Positions 1 to 10,861 of a DNA stretch of 64,000 nt are shown here, one piece after another; positions within the stretch are counted from its first letter, which is position 1, and the number at the start of each line of letters is the position of its first letter. The DNA comes from Ypsolopha sequella (Eukaryota > Arthropoda > Insecta > Lepidoptera > Ypsolophidae). The stretch covers positions 9,676,401 through 9,740,400 of the forward strand of contig OW204004.1 in NCBI GenBank assembly GCA_934047225.1, in the 5' to 3' direction. The notes beneath the pieces are model-generated. The model searched no databases, was not told the DNA's origin, and worked only from the letters and a program-made list of their open reading frames with translations. The position numbers and the translations under genes are program-made.

Positions 1-134
1 CATGCATATCTTAGGATTCTCATCAATACTTTGAAATAAGTAATTTGGTTTTTTTTGTTAACCTTCTGCATAGATAGGTCTCGAAAGTACAACGACGCAC
101 TTTTTTTTATGACCCCATATCAAATATCAGCTTA

Positions 135-296
135 ATGAGCGTTTTTTCTTAGGTCAAATTTAGTGTTAAATAAGATTCCTAGATGGCACTGTCGTATTCT
201 TTAGCAACAGAATCAAAGACAAAATTTGCACCGATTCCAAACAAAGGAGGAAAGCTAAGAACTAAGAAAAAAAAACAACGAGAAAAACGCTCATTG
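135..296. repeat. Hairpin-ended repeat (MITE-like)
   Basis: The ends are inverted: ATGAGCGTTTTTTCTTAGG near 135 faces AGAAAAACGCTCATTGG near 296. The inner part, with the words AAATTTAGTGTTAAATAAGA and GATGGCACTGTC, recurs inverted at about 58160-58250. It is therefore part of a dispersed repeat and not unique sequence. No coding potential was recognised. Confidence 0.45.
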
Positions 297-364
297 GAGA
301 ATATTTTGGTGTGGAGTCTACTCCGATTGCACTTTATTGCCGCGTAGCGAGTGTAGCCTTTTAT

Positions 365-790
365 TTAAGAGGATAGGTTCCGCTTGCATACTACCCTGTT
401 ACTCCACGCGGAAAGACCCGCAGTGCGAGAGGTACGGATCCTGGAAAAAAGTCAAAATGACAACTTTTTTCACTAATTTTATTATTAAAAAAAAAAACCA
501 ATGGTGCTATGAAATATCTGCCCAGTTAAAAGTTTGTACAGAATTTTATCCATAAATAATATAAACGTGTTTTTGTTCTAATAATCTTAAACCTCGACAT
601 GAAAACTTTTTTTAGAGCCATCTTTGGTATTTTATTTATCAATATTGGAATGACTTCTGAGTACTCTGTTTCGATATAAGTGTGTATTATATTCCCGGAA
701 GAAATACATTTTTTTCTTTTTTACGTAGTGTTGCTAGATTCTTCAAACCAGGAAGAATAACTTTTGGTTTTGCGGAAACTATCCTCTTAA
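365..790. mobile_element. TTAA-flanked MITE, family A, copy 1 (426 bp)
   Basis: It starts TTAAGAGGATAG and ends CTATCCTCTTAA, a perfect 12-bp terminal inverted repeat that includes the TTAA. Inside is the family word CAGTGCGAGAGG followed by a GGAT and an A-rich run, shared with copies at 1292, 12295, 18684, 31577, 35357 and 63894. TTAA target duplication is the hallmark of piggyBac-type transposases, so it is inferred to be a non-autonomous element moved by such an enzyme. It encodes no recognisable protein. Confidence 0.65.
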
Positions 791-827
791 GTGTCTTTGA
801 AAAGTGGATCTTCTATATTTAGGACTA

Positions 828-1295
828 TTAAGGCGATTAGTGTCGCCACATAAGCAGCTCGATGTTTGTCGGTACGAATGTCGACGGAAACGACATTGAA
901 ATAACGTTCATATCAGCGCGCAATGCATACGACGCTTACTGCGTCCTTGATAGGGCGAAATAGTAGAAAATAATACTTTTCACGTGGACGTGATTGTTCG
1001 ATTGAATAATCATATGTTATATTTATAGCTATCAAGTTAATCTATTACTCCAAGCAAAAATTAATTAAATTGGCCAAGCCGCTTAGAAGCAGTAGAGAAT
1101 TCAAGCCAAAAAACACCATTCAGAAAATTATTTTCATATAGAAGTTTTGGTGGTAAGAAAAAGAAAAATGTTGCATATGTTTCAGAGCTGATTATTCATA
1201 TACATTTTTTTCAATATTTTTGGTTGGGCCATAAACGATAAGTAGGCTTTAGAATGTAATTACCTTTGCCCATTTGGCAATACTAAGCCCCTTAA
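828..1295. mobile_element. TTAA-flanked MITE, family B, copy 1 (468 bp)
   Basis: It begins TTAAGGCGAT and ends GCCCCTTAA. A near full-length copy in reverse orientation lies at 42329-42794 (466 bp), and partial copies are near 19670-19790 and 45898-46030. Shared inner words include GGAAACGACATTGAAATA and AAAATAATACTTTT. Its right-hand TTAA (1292-1295) is also the left-hand TTAA of the next element, so two elements sit back to back. Confidence 0.6.
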
Positions 1296-1715
1296 GGGCC
1301 TATGCGAATTTTATTTTTGTCACTGTCACTCTAAGCGAAATATCGCGCAGTGCGAGAGGGGCGGATTCAGGGCGAAAGCGAAAAATGTTAGTTTTATAAT
1401 TTTTATAAAAAAAACTAAGAGCTAGCAAGAATTCAAATATCAAATGTCTAGGATATTGTTGAAACACACCTAATAAAATATGTTTGAGTTCTGTATATGG
1501 TCCTTTTTCGTCAAACGAGGAGAAAAAGTGTGTTTGAAGACTTCATTTCAACAATTATTTCTATCGAGGACAATTTATCCAAACATGTTTTCCAATTTCA
1601 AAACCCTAGATTATATAGTCAAGATGCATATACCAGAAACTGATTATAATTTTCCGTGTATTTCATGAAATACACAGAAAAGAAACACCCGTATTTTTTT
1701 CGCATATCGCCTTAA
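1292..1715. mobile_element. TTAA-flanked MITE, family A, copy 2 (424 bp)
   Basis: It starts TTAAGGGCCTATGCG and ends CGCATATCGCCTTAA, an imperfect 15-bp terminal inverted repeat. It carries the family A word GCGCAGTGCGAGAGG. Its left part is almost identical to the element entering the right edge of the window at 63894, which suggests recent spread of this subfamily. No ORF of interest lies in it. Confidence 0.65.
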
Positions 1716-2214
1716 TTTGTTCTATGACGGAGGAGAAGAAAATATAGTTTTTCGTAATGTTCTTTTTACCCCCGATTTATACATAGATTTCGTACCATGT
1801 GGCTGTAGCTTTAAGTTGTAGAGTTAGAATGAAACTATGATGCAGAGATGAATATAAACGTTATTCCTCTAACACGTGTTTTATTTGTATTGTCACTCTC
1901 CAGCGGTTCAATTCATAATTTATGGGTTTTGAATTTGTTATGTATGAATATTGAAATTCACACCCGAAGCAAAAAGCTTGTAAATCTGTCCAAATTAAGG
2001 CTGTAACTGAGCCTAGAACTTGAACAACGCTAGTCTTTCCATGATTCGTTTGAAGAAATTCGGACTCGCCTTTTATTAAATTTTCCTTTTGACAAATGTA
2101 TGTTATATAAATTATATCTTAATACATTTTTTATTTGTACGTTCCCTTAATAAAATATCAAAAAACAAATATATCTTTCACAATATTAAAATTAATACCT
2201 GTATTGCAACCCTA
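1716..2214. other. Intergenic stretch, nothing recognised
   Basis: AT-rich DNA with no recognisable coding region, RNA gene or terminal repeat. The short ORFs in it show no domain or codon pattern that I can support. Confidence 0.4.
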
Positions 2215-2523
2215 CTTTTAGGGTTCCGTACCCAAAGGGTAACCAACGGGACCCTATTACTAAGACTCCGCTGTCCGTCTGTCTGTCCGTCTGTCCGTCT
2301 GTCTGTCTGTCCGTCTGTCACCAGGCTGTATCTCATGAACCGTTATAGTTAGTCAGTTGAAATTTTCACAGATGATGTATTTCTGTTGCCGCTATAACAA
2401 CAAATACTAAAAAACTATTTAAGGGGGCTCCCATACAACAAACGTGATTTTTTTGCCGTTTTTATAGATAATGGTATGGAACCCTTCGTGCGCGAGTCCG
2501 ACTCGCACTTGGCCGGTTTTTTT
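2215..2523 (-). repeat. Lepidopteran SINE-like repeat, copy a
   Basis: Read on the minus strand it starts GGCCAAGTGCGAGTCGGACT, passes a B-box-like GGGTTCC, and ends in GGTACGGAACCCTAAAAA after runs of GACAGACGGA units. Near-identical copies occur at 11568, 19888, 28923 and 50651, with diverged ones near 24475 and 30583. The tRNA-like promoter words suggest a polymerase III-derived SINE. The near-complementary GGTTCCGTACC near both ends could instead point to a hairpin-ended DNA element. Confidence 0.75.
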
Positions 2524-2649
2524 GGTTTTAAAATGTTCCTTATGTTTACGCGGTTACGGGATTGACCTGATTTTTTTTTTTCATAAAATACATATGTAAT
2601 ACAAAATATGAAGTGAATCAAATATTTGTTTCTGTTATTTCACAGCGTG

Positions 2650-2746
2650 ATTACCCGTCCAAGATAAATAGGCCAATGACCCAACCAATACTCTCTATCT
2701 AACGAACTCTTTGCCATTGGCCTTATTGTGTTGGACGGGTAGTAAT
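2650..2746. repeat. Short hairpin element, copy 1
   Basis: TTACCCGTCCAAG on the left faces TTGGACGGGTAGTAA on the right, with GCCAATG and CATTGGCC paired inside. A diverged copy lies at 34818-34920, and the two also share flanking words ending in CTTAAG. Probably a small MITE or the core of a larger TTAA element. Confidence 0.5.
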
Positions 2747-3924
2747 AGTAAGTAACATATTTTCCTAACCTATGCCATACCCTTAAGCACAAGATTAAGT
2801 CACGTCACGACCGCCCAGAGCTGTCTTGTCCATCCATATCCATCTAGGGTTACCAATAGTTCTGTGGGTTACCGTGAGTTGTAATTGAAAAGCCGGTCGC
2901 AAGTAATAAAAAAGTCCTGATTTCTGTAAAAAAGTCCGGTCTTTTGCTAAAAATTAAACTCAGTAGATTATGATACAGTATGTTTATTTTGCGAAATCCA
3001 TCGCTATGAATACTCTAAATATTATTATATAATCGGCAGATACGACAAATTTTTGCATTAGTAAATGCAAAAATATCACGATTTTGCTTTGTGGGTTGCT
3101 AAACAATGTTGCCCTTAGGCTAAATATTAAAAAAAGTAAAAATACCCAAAAGTATCAGATACGCCTTTTACGCTTAGCTTAAAAGAGCAGTATACGCCAA
3201 TGGTAATAATATAAGTACCTAATAACAGAACAGGGTAACTATTCTCACAACATTTTCACACGCTTTGCTTTTCATACGACTTTGTTAATAGCGTGATAAA
3301 TGCCGTGTGATGAAAATTCTACAAAATAAAAATCCTTAAAACACTAGTGAACGAAAAAAACATAGAAGTCTACAATTTTTTATAGTGACTGCTTTAAGAG
3401 CGTTCACTGTATTTTTGAGTCTGCTTCAGGCCGGCCTAGTAGTGTGAGTAGTGTGACTTATGACAACAGGGCAGGGTTTAAAATTATCAAGATAGTTACG
3501 CTGCTTGATAATTATCCCATAATTAATACCAGTATAAGAAATTAATTTGTTATATTGTTTCATAACAAATGCATTATAATTTGGGCAATTCTAACAAAAA
3601 CAAATAAATTTTATGATTTTTATTAAAAATTCAACACAAATTAACATTAATTTAAGTAAAAATCATTTTTTGTATTATATTTTAAATTATTTAAAGTAGC
3701 GTTTTAAAGCGCTGCAGAAACGCGCGAAAGCACTCTAAATCCGAAATGAATTTTTATAGTACGGGGAATCCCCACGACGGGCGGGGCGCGGGCGCGGAAC
3801 GTAACGGCACGTTGATTATTCGTGCGTTCGAGTATACGCAATTGCGGAAATACACGTTCGAATACAGTTCACTTTCATGAACGCAATTTTTGTTATTATC
3901 AATTGATAATTATTGAGCTGAAAA

Positions 3925-4304
3925 CTTGGGTATTATTATTGATAGCCTGTCCTGGGTGCTGCATGTGAATGAGACCAGCAGAAGAGTTCATGGTGCTTTT
4001 CACTCCCTAAAGCAACTCCAGAATTTTCTACCCTTTAAAACCCAAATTATGCTTGCGCAAAGTGCAAACGCTTCTTCCCATTATCGACTATGGTGATGTT
4101 TGTCTCCTTGATGACAATGAGGAATTGTTAAATAAACTTGAATGTCTTCAAAACTTAGCTATCCGATTTGTCTTTGGTCTTCGTAAATTTGATCACGTCT
4201 CTCATTTTCGCAAAGAGTTAAAATGGTTACCAATCCGTCTTAGCCGCAATTTTCATATTGCACTTTTCCCCGCTTACCTTCATGAGCGTTTTGAATGTTT
4301 ATAA
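3925..4304 (+). pseudogene. LINE ORF2 fragment, C-terminal end of a CR1/Jockey-like reverse transcriptase
   Basis: The first part reads LGIIIDSLSWVLHVNE, matching the motif E region (LGVxxDxxLxWxxHV) that follows the polymerase core. After a frameshift near 4060 the second part (4053-4304) reads LLPIIDYGDVCLLDD, then LQNLAIRFVFGLRKFDHVS and a WLPI box, typical of the thumb/C-terminal region of LINE reverse transcriptases. The catalytic YADD lies outside the fragment, so this is a dead 5'-truncated copy. It is less similar to the LINE at 35.4 kb than a sister copy would be, so it belongs to another family. Confidence 0.65.
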
Positions 4305-4360
4305 TAATAGACCCTATAATAATAGAAGTTAGTACATTATTATTATATTATATTATTATA

Positions 4361-4622
4361 CAAGGTGACTTTTTGATCATCGTCCAAATTCATACTGGTG
4401 GCTTGGTAAGTGATCAGTATCATGGATCAATAACAATTTTGATGAAATTCGTAAAATGAAATTTCAACTCCCAATAGTGATTCACTCGAGACTGGAACCG
4501 AATTTCTATGGGAAGCCGAAATTTCATTTTGCGAATTTCACAAAAATGGTTACTGATAAAAGATACTGATCACTTATCAAGCCTCCAGTATGAATTGGGA
4601 CGATGATCAAAAAGTCACCTTG
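4361..4622. mobile_element. Palindromic MITE with CAAGGTG ends, copy 1 (262 bp)
   Basis: It begins CAAGGTGACTTTTTGATCAT and ends with its near-complement ...AAAAGTCACCTTG, flanked by TA on both sides. Most of the element is one imperfect palindrome folding around position 4490. TA target duplication suggests mobilisation by a Tc1/mariner-type transposase; this is an inference from the flanks only. Confidence 0.6.
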
Positions 4623-4626
4623 TATA

Positions 4627-4888
4627 TAAGGTGAATTTGTGAACATCTTCAAAATTCATACTTGAGCCTTGGTAAGTGATCAGCATCATGTACCAATAAC
4701 GATTTTTCTAAAATTCATAAAATGAAGTTTCGACTACCCATAGTGATTCACTCAGGACTGGGAGTGAATTACTATGGGAAGTCGACATTTCATTATACGA
4801 ATTTCACTAAAACTGTTATCGATTCATGATGCTGATCACTTACCAAGCGTCCAGTATGAATTTGGACGATGATGAAAAAGTCACATTG
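4627..4888. mobile_element. Palindromic MITE with AAGGTG ends, copy 2 (262 bp)
   Basis: Same length and plan as the element immediately to its left, separated only by TATA. It shares inner words such as TTGGTAAGTGATCAG and AGTGATTCACTC, but is clearly diverged from copy 1, so it is not a simple recent tandem duplication. A more distant relative lies at 11246-11516. Confidence 0.6.
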
Positions 4889-4970
4889 TATTATTTATAT
4901 ATTTAGGCAAACTTTATTTTTGTGCACGTGTATGATTGATTACTCTTATTTAAATTTTAATTTTTTCCTC

Positions 4971-5085
4971 CATGGTTTGCTGTAAGAAATCTCTTGTTAG
5001 AGATAAGCTAACCCATATGTACTACATACCTTTTACTGTAACTGTTTGTGTTTCTGTGTACAATAAAGAATGCTGTGTAAAAATG
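4971..5085 (+). repeat. LINE 3'-tail relic
   Basis: The words TTTGCTG-AAGAAATCTCTT and AGAGATAAGCT, followed by CTGTGTACAATAAAG, recur at about 54395-54490. A shorter form with GTGCAATAAAGAATT is at 13770-13835. The AATAAAG near the end is a polyadenylation-type signal. These look like the 3' untranslated ends of a non-LTR retrotransposon family, possibly that of the ORF2 fragment at 3925. Confidence 0.5.
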
Positions 5086-7292
5086 CACCCAATTAAAATC
5101 GAAGAGAAGAGTCAAATATACGGAATTCCTGGGCATTTTAGGGGGCTCCCATGTATCCGCCAATGCCACCAGGCACAAAGCCCCAGATAGTCGTTCATAA
5201 ACTCACACCGAGTTGGGTTTCCTACCCGGGTCGCAACACTAACCCGTTCAAAAATGAACTCGCGTCTCAACACCGACCGTTCAAAAATGACAGTGTCGCT
5301 ACACTGGTGTCGAATTTTTCAACATCAACTCTGAGCAGGGTTCGCAAGGTTCGTATAGGCTCCAAACGTCACCTGACATTCACGTATAAATTTTCGTAAA
5401 TGAAATGACGTTAATTTTTGTACCGAGGGGGTCTTCTCAACGTTATAGTTGATATATTTACGTTAAATTTCGTACAGAGGGGGTCCTCTCAACGTTATTA
5501 TACTAAATATAATGCAAAAATGACAACTGACGTTTGGAGTGTCGCTACACGACGAAACCCGTTCAAAAACTCAGCGTTACAACCCCAGTGTTCCTACCCA
5601 GCCCAGGGCTATTTAATGAACGCACTTCAGGGCTTTTCTTAATTAAAGCGTTTGAAATCTCTATAGTGAGAAATCCAAGCTCTACAAAAATAGGGTTGCA
5701 CAAATGTTCATAAGTATATATCTTATCTTAATAAACTACTAGTAAACTACTAATATCTGAGAAAAATGCAATCTATATCGCGATGTACATGCGGGCAGCG
5801 CCACCTAGTTTCTATTTCACCATAATTGCAAACCATACTGATTGATCATTGTAACGCAAACTCATACATTTTATATTGCATAATATTACAGTTACATGAA
5901 GTAGGATATCCATATTTTTTTCCGAGAATGTAGCCAACTCTGGTAACTATAGTTACACTATCTGGTTTATTCGTCCAAGTACAAAAACAAGGCGCTAAAA
6001 TGGTAGCGCCTGACAAACAAATCGGCACCCTTTGAATACGGAACCCTAATATTTATTTATTGTTGTTTTACTTTAATGTATGTACTACAATCTGCCCAAA
6101 TTTGAAATTTGTATGTATTATAAAGATATAGCTGAAACAAATAACGTCGAATAAATGGACCCCCCTTGAATTTCCTTTTATTAAACTTTTCATGCCGTGA
6201 GGGGCCATATGTGAAAGAGGCCATAGTAACATATTCTGTGAAGATATCAACGCGTTGTACCCAGTGGCGTATTTTAAGATTTGGCGCCCTGATCATGTAA
6301 GGTTTGCCACCCCATAAATTAACGACAAAGAAGCAAATATTATAAAATATAAAAAAAACAGCAATGTGTTGATGTTGGCTAAGAATATTGATATTGAATG
6401 AAAAAATTAAAAAGGAAAACTACAAAAAACAACATTTATTAAATATTTGCATTTTAAGCAAAGATGACTAATATTAATACAGTCACTAAATGTTGGTAGG
6501 TAACTAATTAGGAAATAATTAATCATAAATTTGTTGAATTTGTGCTTCCATACAAACTAAAATAACAGACTTGGCTTTACATAAGATCTCACCACTTTTT
6601 TACGATTTCTAGTAGTAAGTGAGCGAAATATACAAAAAAAAATTGAAACTTACTTAAAGCTTCTAACTTATAAAAGAAATCACAGCATGCAAAGTATTAA
6701 TTTATCTCACCTTATTTAAAATTACTTAATTTATATTAAGTAATATTGCTTACGCAAGTTCTTGTAATTAAAATTTGTATTTTATTTTCAGTTTTTCTAA
6801 ATTTAAACACGAAAAGAGAATTATTTTATTTTGACTAAGCGTTTCTAGCTAGTTTAGGTTAGTTTGAATCTACTTAGATTTTTGATACTGATGTCAGTCA
6901 TTCATTTCATTACATATCAAATTGTAAGTGTTTGTGAGACTGGAAATCGGAGCGGACTTACCAAGGACGGTTTTGGGGAAGGGTGGGTAAAACAACTTAA
7001 CAGGAGCACGGGAGTATTTGTATGGAATCCGGATATTAATTTTATTTAAAAGGTCTAGGCAGTCTATCCTATTATTCAAAATATTGTGCAGAAATGATAG
7101 GTCAAGTATATTACCGTTGTCACTTAGACTGTCAATGTTAAAACAACCTAATCTCTCCCCGTATGAAGCAAGTTTCTTGCCAAGTCCACAAGTATAAAAT
7201 GCCAGAGAAATCTCTTTTGCAAGCGTTCAATTCGTAGCTTACGCACTGCATAGTGTGGAGATTAAACCACGAGCAATACTCTAATACTTGCG
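5086..7292. other. Intergenic stretch with degenerate repeats
   Basis: Around 5410-5500 the phrase GAGGGGGTC-TCTCAACGTTAT occurs twice about 50 bp apart, and phrases GTTCAAAAA and GTGTCGCTACAC recur at 5245-5310 and 5535-5570. This is an old local duplication. A SINE-end-like GAATACGGAACCCTAAT lies at about 6035, and CAGTGGCGTA near 6262 resembles one end of an hAT-type element. No gene was recognised. Confidence 0.35.
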
Positions 7293-7986
7293 ATGGTCGC
7301 AACCCTTCGGGTGAAGTCCACAGGGCAATGGAAAGGTAACAGCATAAAAACTAATTACTGTCGAATCCTAGAACGAGCATTAGAGATCATTCCGGAGGCA
7401 GCCACTGGGACTGACAGAACACTGACATCCTACATAATGGACAGAAAGTACGAGATACACTCTCAAGGAGTGTCAAACTCTAATCAAAAGGTTGAAAATC
7501 TTTTTATACTGACGGGACCAAAAGGAGGGATGCGAGCGCTGAATGCAGCTATTTGCCTCCCGAACTAGGGCTCAGTAAAGCAGTTCCACTCAACACCACA
7601 ACAACGGTATTCCAAACACTGGCAGGCCCTGCAATATACAGGAGGTCACAATAACTACAGAGAGTGCGGCCATATTATCAGCGCTCAGCAAACCTGTAAG
7701 TAGAACCAAAATCATTGCAGACTATCATGCGGAACTGCAGAACCTATCAACCATGTGCAAAGTCAAGCTATACTGGACTAGAGCACACAACGGAAATGAA
7801 GGCTAAACTAGCATCCCACTTGGATGTAACGACACAGGGCACTAACTTGTGTCGACCATCGGCAGAAGCAATCAGGGGTGAACTGCGAAAACACACTCTG
7901 ACTGTACACAACAAAACATGGGCAGAACGAAACGACCGCCGGCTGTCAAAACTAATGATACCGCAATCGAATGATAAGGTAACAAG

Positions 7987-8534
7987 TATAATAAAAACCA
8001 CTTAACACTTGCACACAATTATTTTATTCTTGTGGCTTATACAATAAATAACTTTACACCTCTTTAAAACTTTATTCGATTAAATATCTGTAAAATACAA
8101 CGGCCAGTTTCCACCGCTGCCGACAACAGACTGCCTCTTTTTCGAAAAAACCATTCCTGAGCTCCTCTATCGCCACTCGACCCGGCAGCCCGTGGCGGGC
8201 AAGCGCACGTGCTGCCACAAAGTCGAACGACCAATAGCAGCTCGAGACAAACCAAATCAGATTCCTATTATGTTATTATTCGATTTGACTATGTAATTAT
8301 TACCTTAAAACATTATACAATTATCTTAATTATTTTATAAAGCATAATTCGGAATTGATTCATATTTAAAACAGTTCTTTAAGAAATAAGGATCGAAACA
8401 AACTGACCTCTACCTATGGTGAGGACGAGTACTGAATCATACAAGTACTAATTACTTTTAAATCCACCTATGATTATTATTACTACATACAATTATTCTC
8501 TAAAATCAAACGCTATTTTTAACAAATCACAACA
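7987..8534 (-). repeat. 3' LTR of the Gypsy-type element
   Basis: 548 bp, matched base for base by 9185-9732 except for two substitutions that I can see (near 8086 and 8127). By orientation of the coding remnant this is the 3' LTR. Just inside it the word ATCACAACATTCG recurs at 8572, a small duplication at the internal junction. Confidence 0.8.
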
Positions 8535-8840
8535 TTCGGCCGTCCGACGGTGGGCTAACTCCGAAGCACGCAATCACAACATTCGACATTAGATTATAGC
8601 CAAATTAATTCATATGAATTGTAGAGACGTAATTATAAAATTGATTTCTATTCGTATCATACAAAACAATATTATACTTATATGTATTTTTAAGTACATT
8701 CAATTCAGCAGCATATCTGGATCGTTTGGACTAATTTTACGTTTGCTTATATGGTAAATCAGAAATATTTTGTTAAGAATCTATAGATATAATAACAAAT
8801 AAAAACTTAGAACTAACTTAACTATTGTCCTAACTGAATT

Positions 8841-9212
8841 TTACATCTGTTCGTCATCTGAACTACTCGAACTACCAGAGTCCGAGGTAAGTGATTGAAG
8901 ACGAGAGGATCGGTTAACGTCTAAAGCTTGAACGTTAATCCATGGTCGCATTCTATCTGCCGCTACCACAGTTTGATACTTTTTTGTGTTAAACCCGGGT
9001 ATGTTCGAAATCTCGTAACGATCATTACCTAAACATTTTGTCACCTTGAATGGGCCGATGAACTTAGGCAATAACTTTTGGCTTTTTCCATCGTTTTTGA
9101 AGCTGGTTTTTGTTATTTTTACTAGATCACCTAAAGAATACACAACCGCCGGCAATCGTTTTAAATCATATCCCACTTCTGACTTATAATAAAAACCACT
9201 TAACACTTGCAC
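8841..9212 (-). pseudogene. Gypsy-type integrase C-terminal fragment
   Basis: The minus-strand frame encodes 123 residues. Residues about 27-70 (GDLVKITK, then LPKFIGPFKVTK and RYEISNIPG) match the GPF/Y or chromodomain-like C-terminal module of Ty3/Gypsy integrases, which follows the catalytic core and helps target integration. The tail is Ser/Asp-rich. The catalytic core, reverse transcriptase, protease and gag are absent. The frame runs out of the internal region into the 5' LTR with no leader between, so the deletion joined the LTR edge directly to integrase. No functional protein is expected. Confidence 0.75.
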
Positions 9213-9732
9213 ACAATTATTTTATTCTTGTGGCTTATACAATAAATAACTTTACACCTCTTTAAAACTTTATTCGATTAAATCTCTGTAAAATACAACG
9301 GCCAGTTTCCACCGCTGCCGACAACCGACTGCCTCTTTTTCGAAAAAACCATTCCTGAGCTCCTCTATCGCCACTCGACCCGGCAGCCCGTGGCGGGCAA
9401 GCGCACGTGCTGCCACAAAGTCGAACGACCAATAGCAGCTCGAGACAAACCAAATCAGATTCCTATTATGTTATTATTCGATTTGACTATGTAATTATTA
9501 CCTTAAAACATTATACAATTATCTTAATTATTTTATAAAGCATAATTCGGAATTGATTCATATTTAAAACAGTTCTTTAAGAAATAAGGATCGAAACAAA
9601 CTGACCTCTACCTATGGTGAGGACGAGTACTGAATCATACAAGTACTAATTACTTTTAAATCCACCTATGATTATTATTACTACATACAATTATTCTCTA
9701 AAATCAAACGCTATTTTTAACAAATCACAACA
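9185..9732 (-). repeat. 5' LTR of the Gypsy-type element
   Basis: Direct repeat of 7987-8534. The internal DNA abutting it is integrase coding sequence, so the primer-binding site normally next to the 5' LTR appears to have been lost with the deletion. Confidence 0.8.
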
Positions 9733-9860
9733 CAAGATACTTATTAAAACTAAAACCATAGTAATTACTATGTTAAAACGGTCTGATCTACGTGACATGG
9801 TACGTATCATAACAGGAAAAAAGTGTCTTCTTCAACCTCCGCTCCTACTTCCGCGGACCA

Positions 9861-10861
9861 CGCTGCGCTTACGCCTGTTTCGTTTGGTTGTGGGTGTGTA
9901 TGTATTTCCGATTTCCCTCTTGCGCCTGCTCTACATGTGGAAATGGGACCAGAAGTAGAGGCATTCTCGAATTAGATGCATAGTAGTTCAAAAGATATTT
10001 CATAATTATAAGCTCAAACTTTACAGTTAGGACAATTTTCCATGATTGCAGGCTCACGTGGCTCGTTGGGAAAAAAAGTCATTAGTTATATAGTTGCATC
10101 CAACCAAGCGAGCCGATGGGAAGCTTCAGCGTGGTTCGATGCAATAAGCAACGGACCACGTGAGCCGTTGGGAACAACCCGGACATTCCTAGGTGAGCGA
10201 ATAGGGATTCAAATGATCAAGTTTACGGAGTTCAAAAATGAATCTAGTACTCACAAAAGTGTTGAAGTCGCTCATGTCGGGCGAATTGCTCTTGAGTAAG
10301 GTCAAGGTAGCAAGAATCAGCGTAGACAACAAGGAGGACTAAAAGGAGGGATTGGGCAAGAGCTGTCTTGGCAGCAATTGGAAATTAGGGAGACTTTTCA
10401 TTGAACCTGCAGAAGCGAATAGTTTTCGACTGACCTCTTCGATGAAAATGCCAAGATTCTTTACCTTAGGAGATAAAGGGATATGTGGCGACACAAATAG
10501 GGGCTACCAATTATTATAACTTGCGACTTTCTAACATTAACTTTGAGTTCAAATTCAGTGCTCCAATCTAACATGCGAGCTAGATCATAGGATGATCCTC
10601 GAGTTTAGTCTGAGTATCCATTTGGAAATCATCTGCATGAAGGTGGTAAGAAGAAGAAGTGAGATTAGAAATATGATTTATGAAAAATTCGAAAACAAAT
10701 GCGAACACCGGCAGTGGTGTCACGCCAATCGGATAGTGTATTATCGATGGAAATACGCTGCTGGCGCTTAAACAAGTAACTACGAAACTAGTAAATAACC
10801 GTTGTAAAATACCTAAGAAAATGTGAAAGTCAAGAGTATTAATAAGGATTACTAAATTCAA
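9861..10861. other. Intergenic stretch, one imperfect inverted repeat
   Basis: GGCTCACGTGGCTCGTTGGGAA at about 10051 partly faces CCACGTGAGCCGTTGGGAAC at about 10157, with further AGCGAGCC copies between. The rest shows nothing recognisable. Confidence 0.3.

Larger units (their letters stand above)
7987..9732 (-). mobile_element. Internally deleted Ty3/Gypsy-type LTR retrotransposon (1746 bp)
   Basis: Two direct repeats of 548 bp (7987-8534 and 9185-9732) flank only 650 bp. The flanks are CAAG at 7983-7986 and CAAG at 9733-9736, a 4-bp target duplication. By eye the LTRs differ at only two positions, so the insertion is young. Orientation is set by the integrase fragment, which reads on the minus strand. 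The outer end on the right is TGTTGTG when read on the minus strand, but the other end does not show a matching CA, so the exact LTR termini may be off by a few bases. It inserted into the LINE relic at 7293-9860. Confidence 0.8.
7293..9860 (+). pseudogene. Decayed LINE ORF2 3' end with RNase H-like region, split by an LTR element
   Basis: Across several frames the left part reads GLSKAVPLNTTTTVFQ, then ESAAILSALSKP, then a CKVKLYWTRAH box, which matches the order of RNase H motifs seen at the C-terminus of some LINE polyproteins (I/R1/LOA-type). Frameshifts and a stop separate the blocks. The reading frame stops at 7986 where a Gypsy-type element begins. Skipping that element (7987-9732) and one CAAG copy restores an in-frame DKVTRYLLKLK, followed by DLRDMVRIITG, a pattern typical of the tail that follows LINE RNase H. 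The relic therefore continues to about 9860. Original clade not determined. Confidence 0.65.

Noticed and set aside
2270..2330. Cluster of GTCCGTCTGTCT units as a CRISPR-like or regulatory array
   Set aside because: This simple repeat is part of every copy of the SINE-like family and has no spacers.
8064..8255. Arg/Cys-rich ORF repeated at 9262-9453
   Set aside because: Both copies are inside the LTRs of the Gypsy-type element, so the repetition reflects the LTR and not a gene family.
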